DNA of 64,000 nt from Bradyrhizobium daqingense (GCF_021044685.1 NZ_CP088014.1:2838001-2902000), one strand, 5' to 3'. Counted from the stretch's first letter, positions 36,872 through 45,906 are shown. Numbers and translations are program-made. Notes: a model not told the origin generated them from the sequence alone.

Positions 36872-37927
36872 TCACCGTAGGCTGGCGTTGATCTTGTCCA
36901 GCACCGCGGAGCCCGGGCAGAGCGTATCCGCTTCCAGCGCGTTGAGCGGCGTCTCGACGGTGTTGAGGTGCTCGTGCAGATCGTCCGCCTCGGGGTCGAC
37001 ATAGAGCAGGCCGGTGACGATCTGGCCCTTGGCGGCGTGCCGGGCAAGGAAGGTCTGGGCCCCCAGACGGTCGTGCGGATCGTAATCGGCATCGATCTTG
37101 CGCAGCGCGATCTTGCTGCCATCGTGCTGCTCGACCACCTGCACCGTGCCCGGCGCATAGTCCACCGCGATGGGATCGCGGCCGACCAGCACGTCGAGCC
37201 GGTTCACCGCGTCATTGTGCTCGCGGACATAGTCGAAGCTCTTGGTCGAGCCGGCATGGTTGTTGAAGGCGATGCAGGGGCTGATGACATCGATGAAGGA
37301 TGCGCCCTTGTGCCGGATGGCCGCCGCGATCAGCGGTACCAGCTGGGTCTTGTCACCGGAGAAGGAGCGCGCGACGAAGGTGGCCCCCAACTGCAGCGCG
37401 ATCGCGACGAGGTCGATGGCGTTGTCGGTGTTGGTGACGCCCTTCTTGCTCTTCGAGCCGCGGTCGGCGGTCGCGGAGAACTGGCCCTTGGTCAGGCCGT
37501 AGACGCCGTTGTTCTCGACGATATAGGTCATGTTGACGCCGCGCCGGATCGAATGCGCGAACTGGCCGAAGCCGATCGAGGCGGAATCGCCGTCTCCGGA
37601 GACGCCGAGATAGATCAGATCGCGATTGGCGAGGTTGGCGCCGGTCAGCACGCTCGGCATGCGGCCGTGCACCGAGTTGAAGCCGTGCGAATTGCCGAGG
37701 AAATAGTCCGGCGTCTTCGACGAGCAGCCGATGCCGGAGATCTTCGCCACCCGGTGGGGCTCGATCGACAGCCCGTAGCAGGCTTCGATGATCGAGGCTG
37801 TGATCGAATCGTGACCGCAGCCGGCGCACAAGGTCGAGATCTTGCCCTCGTAGTCCCGATGCGTGTAGCCGAGCGCGTTCTTCTTCAGCCCGGGATGATG
37901 GAATTTCGGCTTGGCAATATAGGTCAT
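36872..37927 (-). CDS. korB: 2-oxoacid:acceptor oxidoreductase, beta (TPP-binding) subunit
   Basis: The 351-residue subunit starts at ATG 37927 (MTYIAKPKFHHPGLKKN); the longer frame runs into a repeat element. STLCAGCGHDSITASIIEAC and ISGIGCSSKTPDYF carry the Cys residues expected to hold a 4Fe-4S cluster, and YLGVSGDGDSASIGFGQFAH with VENNGVYGLTKGQ is the thiamine diphosphate site. With KorA it should decarboxylate 2-oxoglutarate or a similar 2-oxoacid to the acyl-CoA, passing electrons to an iron-sulfur acceptor. Substrate cannot be fixed from sequence. It is separated from korA by a repeat of family C. Confidence 0.92.
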   Translation of the reverse strand: MTYIAKPKFHHPGLKKNALGYTHRDYEGKISTLCAGCGHDSITASIIEACYGLSIEPHRVAKISGIGCSSKTPDYFLGNSHGFNSVHGRMPSVLTGANLANRDLIYLGVSGDGDSASIGFGQFAHSIRRGVNMTYIVENNGVYGLTKGQFSATADRGSKSKKGVTNTDNAIDLVAIALQLGATFVARSFSGDKTQLVPLIAAAIRHKGASFIDVISPCIAFNNHAGSTKSFDYVREHNDAVNRLDVLVGRDPIAVDYAPGTVQVVEQHDGSKIALRKIDADYDPHDRLGAQTFLARHAAKGQIVTGLLYVDPEADDLHEHLNTVETPLNALEADTLCPGSAVLDKINASLR

Positions 37928-37950
37928 AGAAGCACCTGCGATCCCAAGGC

Positions 37951-38073
37951 CGTCATGGCCGGGCTTGACCCGGCCATCCACGTCTTGGCGGCAGGGAAGA
38001 AAGGCGTGGATGCCCGGGCATAGGCGAGCGAAAGCGACGCCGTTCTTCGAACGGCTATGCGCGGGCATGACGG
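37951..38073. repeat. Palindromic repeat, family C, copy 1 (between korA and korB)
   Basis: Starts CGTCATGGCCGGGCTTGACC, which is itself an inverted repeat around CTTGA (GGCCGGG...CCCGGCC), and ends GCGGGCATGACGG. Related units lie at 49855-49944 and 52736-52812. Lying inside the korA-korB operon, it must be transcribed and could adjust the ratio of the two subunits. Confidence 0.75.
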
Positions 38074-38093
38074 CGGAGAGGGCGAAGCGTGTA

Positions 38094-39941
38094 TCATGAC
38101 ACGGCCTTGCGGAGCGGGGTCACCTTGAGGTGATCCTGATGGTCGCCGATGGCTTTTGCGATGAAGCGGGCGGTGATCGGCGTGCCGTCGTAATGCACGA
38201 TCGGCACGAGCCGCACGGGATCGATACCGTTCTCGTTGACGATGAGCTGGCGCAGCTGGCTGTCGCGGTTCTGCTCGACCACGTAGACGAAATCGTGCTC
38301 GGCGAGGAAGCTCGCGACGCTCGAATGGAACGGGAAAGCGCGGATGCGCAGGCGGTCGAGCTGATGCCCGCGCGCCTCGAGCAGCCCGATCGCCTCGTCC
38401 ATAGCCGGTGAGGTCGAGCCGAAATAGATCACGCCATACTTGGTCGGCCGTTCCGCATTGGCCTGCAGCGGCCGCGGCACGAGGTCCTGCGCCGTCTCGA
38501 ACTTGCGCACCAGGCGCTGCATGTTGTCGGCGTAGACCGAGCCTTCCTCGGAATAGCGCGCATAGCGATCACGCGAGGTGCCGCGGGTGAAGTAGGAGCC
38601 CTTGGTCGGATGCGTGCCGGGATAGGTGCGATAGGGAATGCCGTCGCCGTCGACGTCGAGATAGCGGCCGAAGTCGCGGCCTTCCTCCAGCATCTCCGTG
38701 GTCATCACCTTGCCGCGGTCGTACTGCCGCGCATCGTCCCATTTCAGCGGACGGCAGAGCCGGTGGTTCATGCCGATGTCGAGGTCGAGCATCAGGAAGA
38801 TCGTGGTCTGCAGCCGCTCCGCGAGGTCGAACGCGGCCGCCGCGAACTCGAACGCCTCCGCTGGATCTTCCGGGAATAGCAGCACATGCTTGGTGTCGCC
38901 GTGCGAAGCATAAGCGCAGGCGATGATATCGCATTGCTGGGTGCGGGTCGGCATGCCGGTCGAGGGGCCGGCGCGCTGGATGTTCATGATCACGGCCGGG
39001 ATCTCGGCGAAATACGAAAGGCCGATGAACTCGGTCATCAGCGAGATGCCGGGGCCTGATGTCGCGGTGAAGGCGCGGGCGCCGTTCCAGGACGCGCCGA
39101 TCACGATGCCGATCGAGGCCAATTCGTCCTCGCCCTGCACGATCGCGTACTTCGCCTTGCCCGTTTCAGGATCGTGCCGGTACTTCTTGCAATGGGCGGT
39201 GAAGGCCTCCGCCACCGAGGAGGACGGCGTGATCGGATACCACGCGCACACCGTGGCGCCGCCATAGACGGCGCCGAGCGCGGCCGCGCTGTTGCCCTCG
39301 ATGAAGATGCGGTCGCCGACCTTGTCGGACTTCTTCACCCGCAGCCCGATCGGGCACTTCAGATTTTGCAGCGCCCAGTCGCGGCCGAGATGCAGCGCGT
39401 GGACGTTGGAAGAGAGCAGCTTCTCTTTGCCCTTGTACTGCTCGCCGATCAGCTGCTCGATCACCTTCGGATCCATGTCGAGCAGCGCACTGAGCGCGCC
39501 GAGATAGATGATGTTTTTGAACAGCTGGCGCTGGCGCGGATCGGTATAGGTCGAATTGGTGATCGCGGTGAGGGGAACGCCGATCACGGTGATGTCGTCG
39601 CGAAATTTGGTCGACGGCATCGGCTTGGTGGAATCATAGAACAGATAGCCGCCCGGCTCGATGCCGGCGACGTCCTTGTCCCAGGTCTGCGGATTCATGG
39701 CGACCATCATGTCGACCCCGCCGCGGGCGCCGAGATGGCCGTCCTCCGTCACCCGCACCTCATACCAGGTCGGCAGGCCCTGGATGTTGGAGGGGAAGAT
39801 GTTGCGCGGTGATACCGGAACGCCATGGCGCAGGATCGCGCGCGCGAACATCTCGTTGGCGCTGGCCGAGCCCGAGCCGTTGACGTTGGCGAAGCGGACG
39901 ACGAAGTCGTTTACGCTGCTGAGCGGCTTTTTGTCGGACAT
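38094..39941 (-). CDS. korA: 2-oxoacid:acceptor oxidoreductase, alpha (fused gamma-alpha) subunit
   Basis: The 615-residue protein starts at ATG 39941 (MSDKKPLSSVNDFVVRFANV). The N-terminal part, to about 190, is the gamma domain (NGSGSASANEMFARAILRHG, GARGGVDMMVAMNPQTWDKD). The rest is the alpha domain with the pyruvate-binding motif YPITPSSSVAEAF, ATSGPGISLMTEFIGL and AGPSTGMPTRTQQCDIIACA. Single-chain gamma-alpha subunits are the usual partner of a two-subunit KorB. The start lies 31 bp inside the end of the upstream Fe-S flavoprotein gene, so the two are translationally coupled. Confidence 0.93.
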   Translation of the reverse strand: MSDKKPLSSVNDFVVRFANVNGSGSASANEMFARAILRHGVPVSPRNIFPSNIQGLPTWYEVRVTEDGHLGARGGVDMMVAMNPQTWDKDVAGIEPGGYLFYDSTKPMPSTKFRDDITVIGVPLTAITNSTYTDPRQRQLFKNIIYLGALSALLDMDPKVIEQLIGEQYKGKEKLLSSNVHALHLGRDWALQNLKCPIGLRVKKSDKVGDRIFIEGNSAAALGAVYGGATVCAWYPITPSSSVAEAFTAHCKKYRHDPETGKAKYAIVQGEDELASIGIVIGASWNGARAFTATSGPGISLMTEFIGLSYFAEIPAVIMNIQRAGPSTGMPTRTQQCDIIACAYASHGDTKHVLLFPEDPAEAFEFAAAAFDLAERLQTTIFLMLDLDIGMNHRLCRPLKWDDARQYDRGKVMTTEMLEEGRDFGRYLDVDGDGIPYRTYPGTHPTKGSYFTRGTSRDRYARYSEEGSVYADNMQRLVRKFETAQDLVPRPLQANAERPTKYGVIYFGSTSPAMDEAIGLLEARGHQLDRLRIRAFPFHSSVASFLAEHDFVYVVEQNRDSQLRQLIVNENGIDPVRLVPIVHYDGTPITARFIAKAIGDHQDHLKVTPLRKAVS

Positions 39942-41710
39942 GTCGAACCTGCGTGGGTCATCTCGATGAAATATTTCTGCATGTCCCAGGCGCCGGTGGG
40001 ACAACGCTCGGCGCAGAGCCCGCAATGCAGGCAGACGTCCTCGTCCTTCACCATCACGCGCCCGGTCTTCAGATCCGAGGAGACGTAGAGATCCTGGTCC
40101 GGATGCAGCGAGGGCGCCTTCAGACGCTGGCGCAGATCGTCTTCCTCGCCATTATCAGTGAAGGTGATGCAGTCCATCGGGCAGATGTCGGCGCAGGCAT
40201 CGCACTCGATGCAGAGCGAGGTCGAGAACACGGTCTGGACGTCGCAGTTCAGGCAGCGATGCGCCTCGCCGAGCGCGAGCTTGACGTCGTAGCCGAGCTC
40301 GACCTCGGCGCGGATGTCCTTGAGCGCGATCACCTTGTCGCGATGCGGCACCTTGAAGCGCTTGTCGATCGAGATGTCGTTGTCATAGCTCCATTCGTGA
40401 ATGCCCATCTTCTGTGAGGAGATTTCCACCTCGGGCAGGGGGCGTTCGGTGACGTCCTCGCCGGAGAGCATTTTGTGGATCGACAGCGCGGCGTCATGGC
40501 CGTGGGCGACCGCCCAGATGATGTTCTTGGGGCCGAACGCGGCGTCGCCGCCGAAAAACACCTTCGGATTGGTCGAGACGAAGGTCTTGGGGTCGACCTC
40601 CGGCATGTGCCATTTGTCGAACGCGATGCCGCAATCCTGCTCGATCCAGGGGAAGGCGTTTTCCTGGCCGACCGCGACCAGCACGTCGTCGCAGGGAATG
40701 GTCTGATCGGGGTCGCCCGAAGGCACGAGGTTACGGCGGCCCTTGTCGTCGTATTCGGCTTTGACGTGCTGGAAGGTGACGCCGATGAGCTTGCCGCTGA
40801 CATGCTTGAATGCCACCGGGACCATGTAGTTGAGGATCGGAATGTCCTCGTGGAGCGCGTCCTCCTTCTCCCAGGGCGAGGCCTTCATCTCCTCGAAGCC
40901 GGAGCGCACGATCACCGTGACTTTCTCGCCACCGAGGCGACGCGCGGTGCGGCAGCAATCCATTGCGGTGTTGCCGCCGCCGAGCACGATGACGCGCTTG
41001 CCGATCTTGTCGACATGGCCGAACGACACGTTGGCCAGCCACTCGATGCCGATATGGATGTTGGCGGCGGCCTCCTTCCGGCCGGGAATGTCGAGTTCGC
41101 GGCCGCGCGGCGCGCCGGAGCCGACGAAGATCGCGTCGTATTTCTCCGCGAGCAGCGCCTTCATGCTGTCGATGCGGTGACCGCCTTTGTATTCGACGCC
41201 GAGACCCAGGATGTAGCCGGTCTCCTCGTCGATGACGGAATTGGGCAGGCGGAATTTCGGGATCTGCGTGCGCATCATGCCGCCGGCTTCGGGATCGGCA
41301 TCGAACACGGTGCAGTGATAGCCGAGCGGTGCGAGATCGCGCGCCACGGTCAGCGAGGCCGGGCCGCCGCCGACCAGCGCGACGCGCTTGCCGTTCTTCG
41401 CCGCCGGCTTCGGCAGGCGCTGCTTGATGTCGTCCTTGAAATCGGCCGCCACGCGCTTGAGGCGGCAGATCGCGACCGGGGTTTCCTCGACGCGCCCGCG
41501 CCGGCACGCCGGCTCGCATGGACGATCGCAGGTGCGCCCCAGAATTCCGGGAAACACGTTCGACTTCCAATTGATCATATAGGCGTCGCTGTAGCGGCCT
41601 TGGGCGATCAGACGGATGTATTCGGGAACGGGGGTGTGCGCAGGACAGGCCCATTGGCAATCGACCACTTTGTGAAAGTAGTCGGGGGCCGCGATATCGG
41701 TCGGTTTCAT
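39911..41710 (-). CDS. GltD-type FAD/NAD(P) oxidoreductase with N- and C-terminal Fe-S domains
   Basis: The 599-residue protein has an N-terminal Cys-rich helical domain (C18, C22, C61, C65, C69, C82) like the small subunit of glutamate synthase, an FAD site ALVGGGPASLTVARDLAP near 111, and a second dinucleotide site RVIVLGGGNTAMDCCRTARR. The C-terminal 100 residues carry two ferredoxin motifs, CIECDACADICPMDC and CLHCGLCAERCP, an extension absent from plain GltD. Its coupling to korA and korB suggests it moves electrons between the 2-oxoacid oxidoreductase and NAD(P)(H), probably in place of a free ferredoxin. It is the first gene of the operon. A 12-bp palindrome lies about 90 bp upstream. 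Confidence 0.9.
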   Translation of the reverse strand: MKPTDIAAPDYFHKVVDCQWACPAHTPVPEYIRLIAQGRYSDAYMINWKSNVFPGILGRTCDRPCEPACRRGRVEETPVAICRLKRVAADFKDDIKQRLPKPAAKNGKRVALVGGGPASLTVARDLAPLGYHCTVFDADPEAGGMMRTQIPKFRLPNSVIDEETGYILGLGVEYKGGHRIDSMKALLAEKYDAIFVGSGAPRGRELDIPGRKEAAANIHIGIEWLANVSFGHVDKIGKRVIVLGGGNTAMDCCRTARRLGGEKVTVIVRSGFEEMKASPWEKEDALHEDIPILNYMVPVAFKHVSGKLIGVTFQHVKAEYDDKGRRNLVPSGDPDQTIPCDDVLVAVGQENAFPWIEQDCGIAFDKWHMPEVDPKTFVSTNPKVFFGGDAAFGPKNIIWAVAHGHDAALSIHKMLSGEDVTERPLPEVEISSQKMGIHEWSYDNDISIDKRFKVPHRDKVIALKDIRAEVELGYDVKLALGEAHRCLNCDVQTVFSTSLCIECDACADICPMDCITFTDNGEEDDLRQRLKAPSLHPDQDLYVSSDLKTGRVMVKDEDVCLHCGLCAERCPTGAWDMQKYFIEMTHAGSTCPTKSRSAA

Positions 41711-41798
41711 TCCTACCCTGTCCGCGCAGGCCCAAAGACCCCGCGGCCTTTTTTGTTTGAGCTCGGCGAGCGCTTAACGCGCTTCAATCTGGTTTCTG

Positions 41799-41810
41799 AA
41801 TGACGTCATT
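41799..41810. promoter_or_regulatory. 12-bp perfect palindrome upstream of the korAB operon
   Basis: AATGACGTCATT is a perfect palindrome about 90 bp upstream of the first gene of the kor operon. It could be an operator; no FNR/FixK or LysR consensus was recognised in the same gap. Confidence 0.3.
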
Positions 41811-41952
41811 GGGTTAGCTTATTAGAACCGTTCCGAAGTACAACGGCAAATTTTCGAGATCACCGCCTTTCATAGGAGCTGCGCGCGTACAGCATTAACG
41901 CCGCCGCATCGATCATGCGGCAGTGCAGCATGTTGCGATGAATGTGAGCGCG

Positions 41953-42630
41953 TCAGCCGTGCGCGATGTCGCTCTTCGCGAGGTCCCACATCAGGCAGTA
42001 GGTGCCGACGGACACGGGCGGCGGCAGCGGCGATGCGGCGGGACCCGTGAAGCGTTCGGCGATCACGGCGGAGACCGCGCTGACATGCGTGCCGTCGATC
42101 AGCACGAACCAGTCGCGCGCGCCTTCGTTGCGCACCGCCGGAATGCCCGCCGTTGCACCCGACAATTCCGGCTCGCTTTCCAGAAGATGCATCGAGATGA
42201 TGCCGTCGTGTGTTTCGGGCCTCAGTCTGTCTTGCAGTGCATCACGCCAGGACGTCGCATTGTCCGGCGTCGGCCGCAGCCGCACCAGGCCCAGCGCAGC
42301 GCCACGTCCGGTGCCGTTGCTGATGGTGATGCGCGCGACGACGCGGAGCATGTCCTTGAAGCGCGCCATGCTCCGTCGCGACCAGTCGGTCTGGTTGGCC
42401 AGACGCGCCCGGTACGCGGGGCTGTCGAGCACGTCCAGCGTCGTTGTCGAGTACAGCGAGAGATATTTGGGATTGGCGGCATGCGCGACATAGCGCCGCG
42501 CCTCCAGGAATCCCTCGATCGCGACGCGCTCTTCCAGATGTTCGCGATCGTACCAGCGGTTGAAATCGGCCTCATCGGCTGCGTCGATGTTCATCGACGT
42601 CAGCAGCATGCCTTTCCCGGCGAGCGGCAT
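41953..42630 (-). CDS. Conserved protein with two dimeric alpha-beta barrel-like halves
   Basis: The 225-residue protein starts at ATG 42630 (MPLAGKGMLLTS); M8 is an alternative. The N-terminal half, MNIDAADEADFNRWYDREHLEERVAIEGFLEARRYVAH, follows the pattern of EthD-like ferredoxin-fold enzymes that act on bulky aromatic substrates or just bind them; the C-terminal half (GLVRLRPTPDNATSWRDALQ) looks like a degenerate second copy. No catalytic residues are recognised. It starts 13 bp after the pip gene at the end of the pqq operon, so a role in PQQ handling or in a PQQ-dependent pathway is possible but unproven. Confidence 0.8.
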   Translation of the reverse strand: MPLAGKGMLLTSMNIDAADEADFNRWYDREHLEERVAIEGFLEARRYVAHAANPKYLSLYSTTTLDVLDSPAYRARLANQTDWSRRSMARFKDMLRVVARITISNGTGRGAALGLVRLRPTPDNATSWRDALQDRLRPETHDGIISMHLLESEPELSGATAGIPAVRNEGARDWFVLIDGTHVSAVSAVIAERFTGPAASPLPPPVSVGTYCLMWDLAKSDIAHG

Positions 42631-42643
42631 TCTTCTTGTCCTC

Positions 42644-43630
42644 TCATCGCCCGATCTTCGATGCGAGGTCCGCGATCGACTTCATGACGGCGTCCCGCAC
42701 ACCGGTATCATAGAGCGAATGTCCCGCGCCTTCCACGACGCGAAGCTCGGAACCGGGCCATACTTTCGTCAGGGCCTGCGACGTCTCGGGCGGACACAAC
42801 AGGTCGTAGCGGCCTTGGACGATGATGCCCGGGATGCCTTCGAGCCGATCCGCATTCCGCAGCAGCTGGTTGTCGCTCATGAAGCTGTCGTTGACGAAAT
42901 AATGCGCCTCCATGAACGGCGTCGCCGGCAGCGTGCGCCAGACGTTCAGCGAGGCGAGGTCCAGCCGGGTCTTGGCGGGCTTGTGCTCGGACAGGGCGCG
43001 CTCGGTGTCGTGCCAGGCCCGCGCGGCCGGACCGTGCACGGCCGGATCGGCATCGAGGATGCGGCGCCAATAGGCGTCCACCGGCTGCGCCCGCTCTTCC
43101 GGCGGCAGAACGCTGAGAAAATCCTCGTACAGCGCGGGATAGAATTGCGCCAGGCGCGAGGTGAAGGCGGTCTCGACCTCCGCCCGCGTGCCGAGGAAGG
43201 TCGCGCGCAGCGCGATGCCGGACACGCGCTCGGGATGTGCCTCCGCATAGGCCAGCGCCACCGTCGCGCCCCAGGAGCCGCCGACCACCATCCAGCGGTC
43301 GATGCCGAATTTTTCGCGGATCTTCTCCATGTCCGCGATCAGATGCGCCGTGGTGTTGTGCGCGCGCGACCCCTTGGGCCGGCTGCGGCCGCAGCCGCGC
43401 TGGTCGAACAGCACGGCGCAGAAGCGGTCAGGGTCGAACAACCGGCGATGGTCGGGCTGGCAGCCGCTGCCCGGTCCGCCGTGCAGATAGATTGCAGGAA
43501 TACCGTCGGCGCGGCCGACGCTTTCGACATAGAGCTCGTGGCCGTCGCCGACGTCGAGCATGTCGGAGGTCAGCGGCGCAAAGGGATCGGCACGTCTAGC
43601 GGAAGCGGCCGCGTCGGCGTCAGGTCCCAT
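42644..43630 (-). CDS. pip: Prolyl iminopeptidase-like alpha/beta hydrolase in the pqq operon
   Basis: The 328-residue protein starts at ATG 43630, overlapping the pqqE stop by 11 bp. It is an alpha/beta hydrolase of the S33 peptidase type: oxyanion region LHGGPGSGCQP, FDQRGCGRSRP, nucleophile S119 in VVGGSWGATVALAY, acid Asp in GRYDLLCPP and His in GAGHSLYD. Prolyl iminopeptidases remove N-terminal proline. PQQ synthesis from PqqA needs peptidases to trim the modified peptide, usually PqqF/PqqG, and no such gene is seen here, so this enzyme may take part in that trimming. That is inference from position. Confidence 0.9.
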   Translation of the reverse strand: MGPDADAAASARRADPFAPLTSDMLDVGDGHELYVESVGRADGIPAIYLHGGPGSGCQPDHRRLFDPDRFCAVLFDQRGCGRSRPKGSRAHNTTAHLIADMEKIREKFGIDRWMVVGGSWGATVALAYAEAHPERVSGIALRATFLGTRAEVETAFTSRLAQFYPALYEDFLSVLPPEERAQPVDAYWRRILDADPAVHGPAARAWHDTERALSEHKPAKTRLDLASLNVWRTLPATPFMEAHYFVNDSFMSDNQLLRNADRLEGIPGIIVQGRYDLLCPPETSQALTKVWPGSELRVVEGAGHSLYDTGVRDAVMKSIADLASKIGR

Positions 43631-44810
43631 GCTCGGATTCCAGGGTGCCGCCGGCGAAGTTGCGATAGAGGAAGCGGCTGGTCTCGCCCTCGGCCTCGGC
43701 TTCCGCCTGCTTGAAGATGGTCTCGTGCAGCGGCGACAGCGCGCAGGCTGGATCGGTGTTGGCGGCATCGCCGGTCAGCGCAAAGGCCTGGCAGCGGCAG
43801 CCGCCGAAATCGATCTCGCGGAATTCGCAGGACTTGCACGGCTCCTTCATCCAGCCGGTGCCGCGATAGCGGTTGAAGGCGTCGGAGTTCTGCCAGATCC
43901 AGGCGATCGAATGGTTGGAGCGCACCGATTCGAAGTCGAGCCCGGTGATGCTCTCGGCGGCGTGGCAGGGCAGCACCTTGCCGGCGGGCGAGATGTTGAA
44001 GAACTGCCGGCCCCAGCCGCCCATGCATTTCTTCGGCCGCAGCGCGTAATAGTCAGGCACGACATAGTCGATCGTCAGCCGGCCCTTCAGCCGCTCGCGC
44101 GCCTCCTCGACGATGCGGGTGCATTCGTCGAGCTGCGCCACCGTCGGCATCAGCGCAGCGCGGTTCTTCAGCGCCCAGCCGTAATATTGCACGTTGGCGA
44201 CCTCGAGCCGGTCCGCGTCGAGATCGAGCGACATCTGGATGATGTCCGGGAGCTGATGAAGGTTCTGCCGGTGCATCACCGCGTTCACGGTGAGCGGCAG
44301 ATCGAGCTCGCGCGTCCACTTTGCGACCTCGAGCTTCTTGCGGTGGCCGCCCTTGTAGCCGGCGACGCGATCGGCGAGGCCTTCCTCGATGCCCTGGAAG
44401 GAGATCTGCACGTGGCAGAGGCCGGCATCCGCGAGATCGCTGAGCTTGTCGCGCGTCAGCAGCACGGCCGAGGTGATGAGGTTGGTGTAGAGCCCGGCGT
44501 CGCTGGCGTGCTTGACCAGTTCGACCAGGTCCTTGCGCGCGGTCGGCTCACCACCGGAGAAGTGCACCTGGAGCACGCCGATCTCGGCGAGCTCGCTCAG
44601 CACCTTCTTCCATTCGTCCGTCGTCAGCTCCTTGCCCGAGCGGTCGAGCTCGACAGGATTGGAGCAATAGGGGCATTGCAGCGGGCAGCGATGGGTGATT
44701 TCGAGCAGCACTGCGAGCGGAATGCCGAACGTCTCCGCCGTTGAGCGCTGCTTCTCCAGCACCGCGAGACTGTCGCTCGCAACGGGAGGATTTCCAAGTA
44801 CCTCGCTCAT
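43620..44810 (-). CDS. pqqE: PQQ biosynthesis radical SAM protein PqqE
   Basis: PqqE crosslinks the conserved Glu and Tyr of PqqA. The 396-residue protein has the radical SAM cluster motif C42-C46-C49 (RCPLQCPYC), FSGGEPTARKDLVELVKH, and a C-terminal SPASM region with further Cys (KKCMGGWGRQFF, LPCHAAESI, CKSCEFREIDFGGCRCQAF) for auxiliary clusters. The start ATG overlaps the pqqD stop as ATGA. Co-production with PqqD, which carries the peptide, fits. Confidence 0.97.
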   Translation of the reverse strand: MSEVLGNPPVASDSLAVLEKQRSTAETFGIPLAVLLEITHRCPLQCPYCSNPVELDRSGKELTTDEWKKVLSELAEIGVLQVHFSGGEPTARKDLVELVKHASDAGLYTNLITSAVLLTRDKLSDLADAGLCHVQISFQGIEEGLADRVAGYKGGHRKKLEVAKWTRELDLPLTVNAVMHRQNLHQLPDIIQMSLDLDADRLEVANVQYYGWALKNRAALMPTVAQLDECTRIVEEARERLKGRLTIDYVVPDYYALRPKKCMGGWGRQFFNISPAGKVLPCHAAESITGLDFESVRSNHSIAWIWQNSDAFNRYRGTGWMKEPCKSCEFREIDFGGCRCQAFALTGDAANTDPACALSPLHETIFKQAEAEAEGETSRFLYRNFAGGTLESEHGT

Positions 44811-45118
44811 GACGTCTTCTCCCTGATCTCAGTGAGAAAACCCTTGTCGGCGAGGTCCTGCAGCATGACGATGACATCTGCGAGGATCGCCTCGCGCGGG
44901 GCGGCATATTTCGCGGCGAGCTGATCGGCGACGTCACCGACATTGCGCTCGCCATTGCAGAGCTGCAAGACCTCGACTGCGATTTCATCAGGCGCCAGCA
45001 CCCGTTCCGGCGCCAGGATCACCCAGACTTTCCGCGTCTCGTCGTATTTCAGCTTGGCATGCCGCGGCAGCACGGGGCGGCTTGCCTCGCTGACGCTGAT
45101 ATTGCGCGGCCCGGCCAT
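44807..45118 (-). CDS. pqqD: PqqA-binding chaperone PqqD
   Basis: The 103-residue protein starts at ATG 45118 (MAGPRNISVSEASRPVLPRH). PqqD binds PqqA and presents it to PqqE. LKYDETRKVWVILAPERVL and EIAVEVLQLCNGERNVGDVADQL are the conserved segments of the RiPP recognition-element fold. It starts 8 bp after the pqqC stop and is coupled to pqqE. Confidence 0.95.
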   Translation of the reverse strand: MAGPRNISVSEASRPVLPRHAKLKYDETRKVWVILAPERVLAPDEIAVEVLQLCNGERNVGDVADQLAAKYAAPREAILADVIVMLQDLADKGFLTEIREKTS

Positions 45119-45126
45119 GGCGTCCC

Positions 45127-45906
45127 TCAGCTCGTTTTGGGCACGAACGCGCCCGGCGGAATGTGGCCCTCGACGTAGGCGTGATAGAGCGCATCGAGCT
45201 GCACCCACAACACGTTGGTCTTGAAGATCAGGGCATTGCACACCAGCGCGCGCTGCTCCGGCGTCGTGGCATGCGCCTTGACATAGTCGAGCGCAAAGCC
45301 GGCATCGCGCGGCGCTTGCGCCAGGCGGCGCTTGAAATAGCTCATGATGTCGGGGTTGACGAAGTCGTAATGCTCCAGCATGCCGGAGATGCGCTCCTCA
45401 TGCAGGTTCGGCGCGAACAGCTCGGTGAGCGAGGAGGCGATCGCCTCCAGCGGGCTTTTTTCGCGGCAATAGTGCACGTAGGCTTCCACCGCGAAACGCG
45501 TCGCCGGCAAAATGCCTTCGGTCGATTCGACATAGGCCGTGTCGAGGCCGAGGCCCTCGGTCAGCTTCAGCCAGCGCTCGATGCCGCCCTCGCTGCCGAC
45601 ATCGCCGTCATGGTCCTCGATGCGGTGGCGCCATTCCAGCCGCGTGGCGCGGTCGCGGAAGCGCGAGATCACCACAGCGTCCTTGATCGGGATGGTGCTC
45701 TGGTAATAGTAGCGGTTGAGCGCCCAGGCCTGCACCTGGCCCTTGTTCAGCTTGCCGCCGTGCAGCAGCTTATGGAACGGATGCAGGCTGTGATAGCGCG
45801 TGGCACCGATATGGCGCAGCGTCGCCTCGAGCTCCTCGGCGCTGGTGAGCTTGATGTCCTTGCCGATCGAGAGCGCGGTCATTCCTGTCAGTGACGCGGC
45901 ATTCAC
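45127..45906 (-). CDS. pqqC: Pyrroloquinoline-quinone synthase PqqC
   Basis: PqqC catalyses the final cyclisation and oxidation that yields PQQ. The protein has 259 residues from GTG 45906, which overlaps the pqqB stop as GTGA and has GGAG 8 bases upstream; the ATG at 45882 (MTALSIGKDIKL) is the shorter alternative but lacks a well-placed ribosome site. Conserved segments include RYHSLHPFHKLLHGGKL, QVQAWALNRYYYQSTIPIKD, WRHRIEDHDGD and FTEGILPATRFAVEAYVHYC-like sequence with active-site His and Tyr. Confidence 0.96.
   Translation of the reverse strand: MNAASLTGMTALSIGKDIKLTSAEELEATLRHIGATRYHSLHPFHKLLHGGKLNKGQVQAWALNRYYYQSTIPIKDAVVISRFRDRATRLEWRHRIEDHDGDVGSEGGIERWLKLTEGLGLDTAYVESTEGILPATRFAVEAYVHYCREKSPLEAIASSLTELFAPNLHEERISGMLEHYDFVNPDIMSYFKRRLAQAPRDAGFALDYVKAHATTPEQRALVCNALIFKTNVLWVQLDALYHAYVEGHIPPGAFVPKTS

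Noticed and set aside
41738..41760. T-run after GGCC repeats resembling a terminator
   Set aside because: The T-run is on the plus strand where no gene precedes it; on the transcribed minus strand it is an A-run in the leader of the kor operon.
41820..41850. Possible EcfG -35 (GGAAC on the minus strand) upstream of the kor operon
   Set aside because: Neither the 16- nor 17-base spacing leads to a CGTT-like -10.
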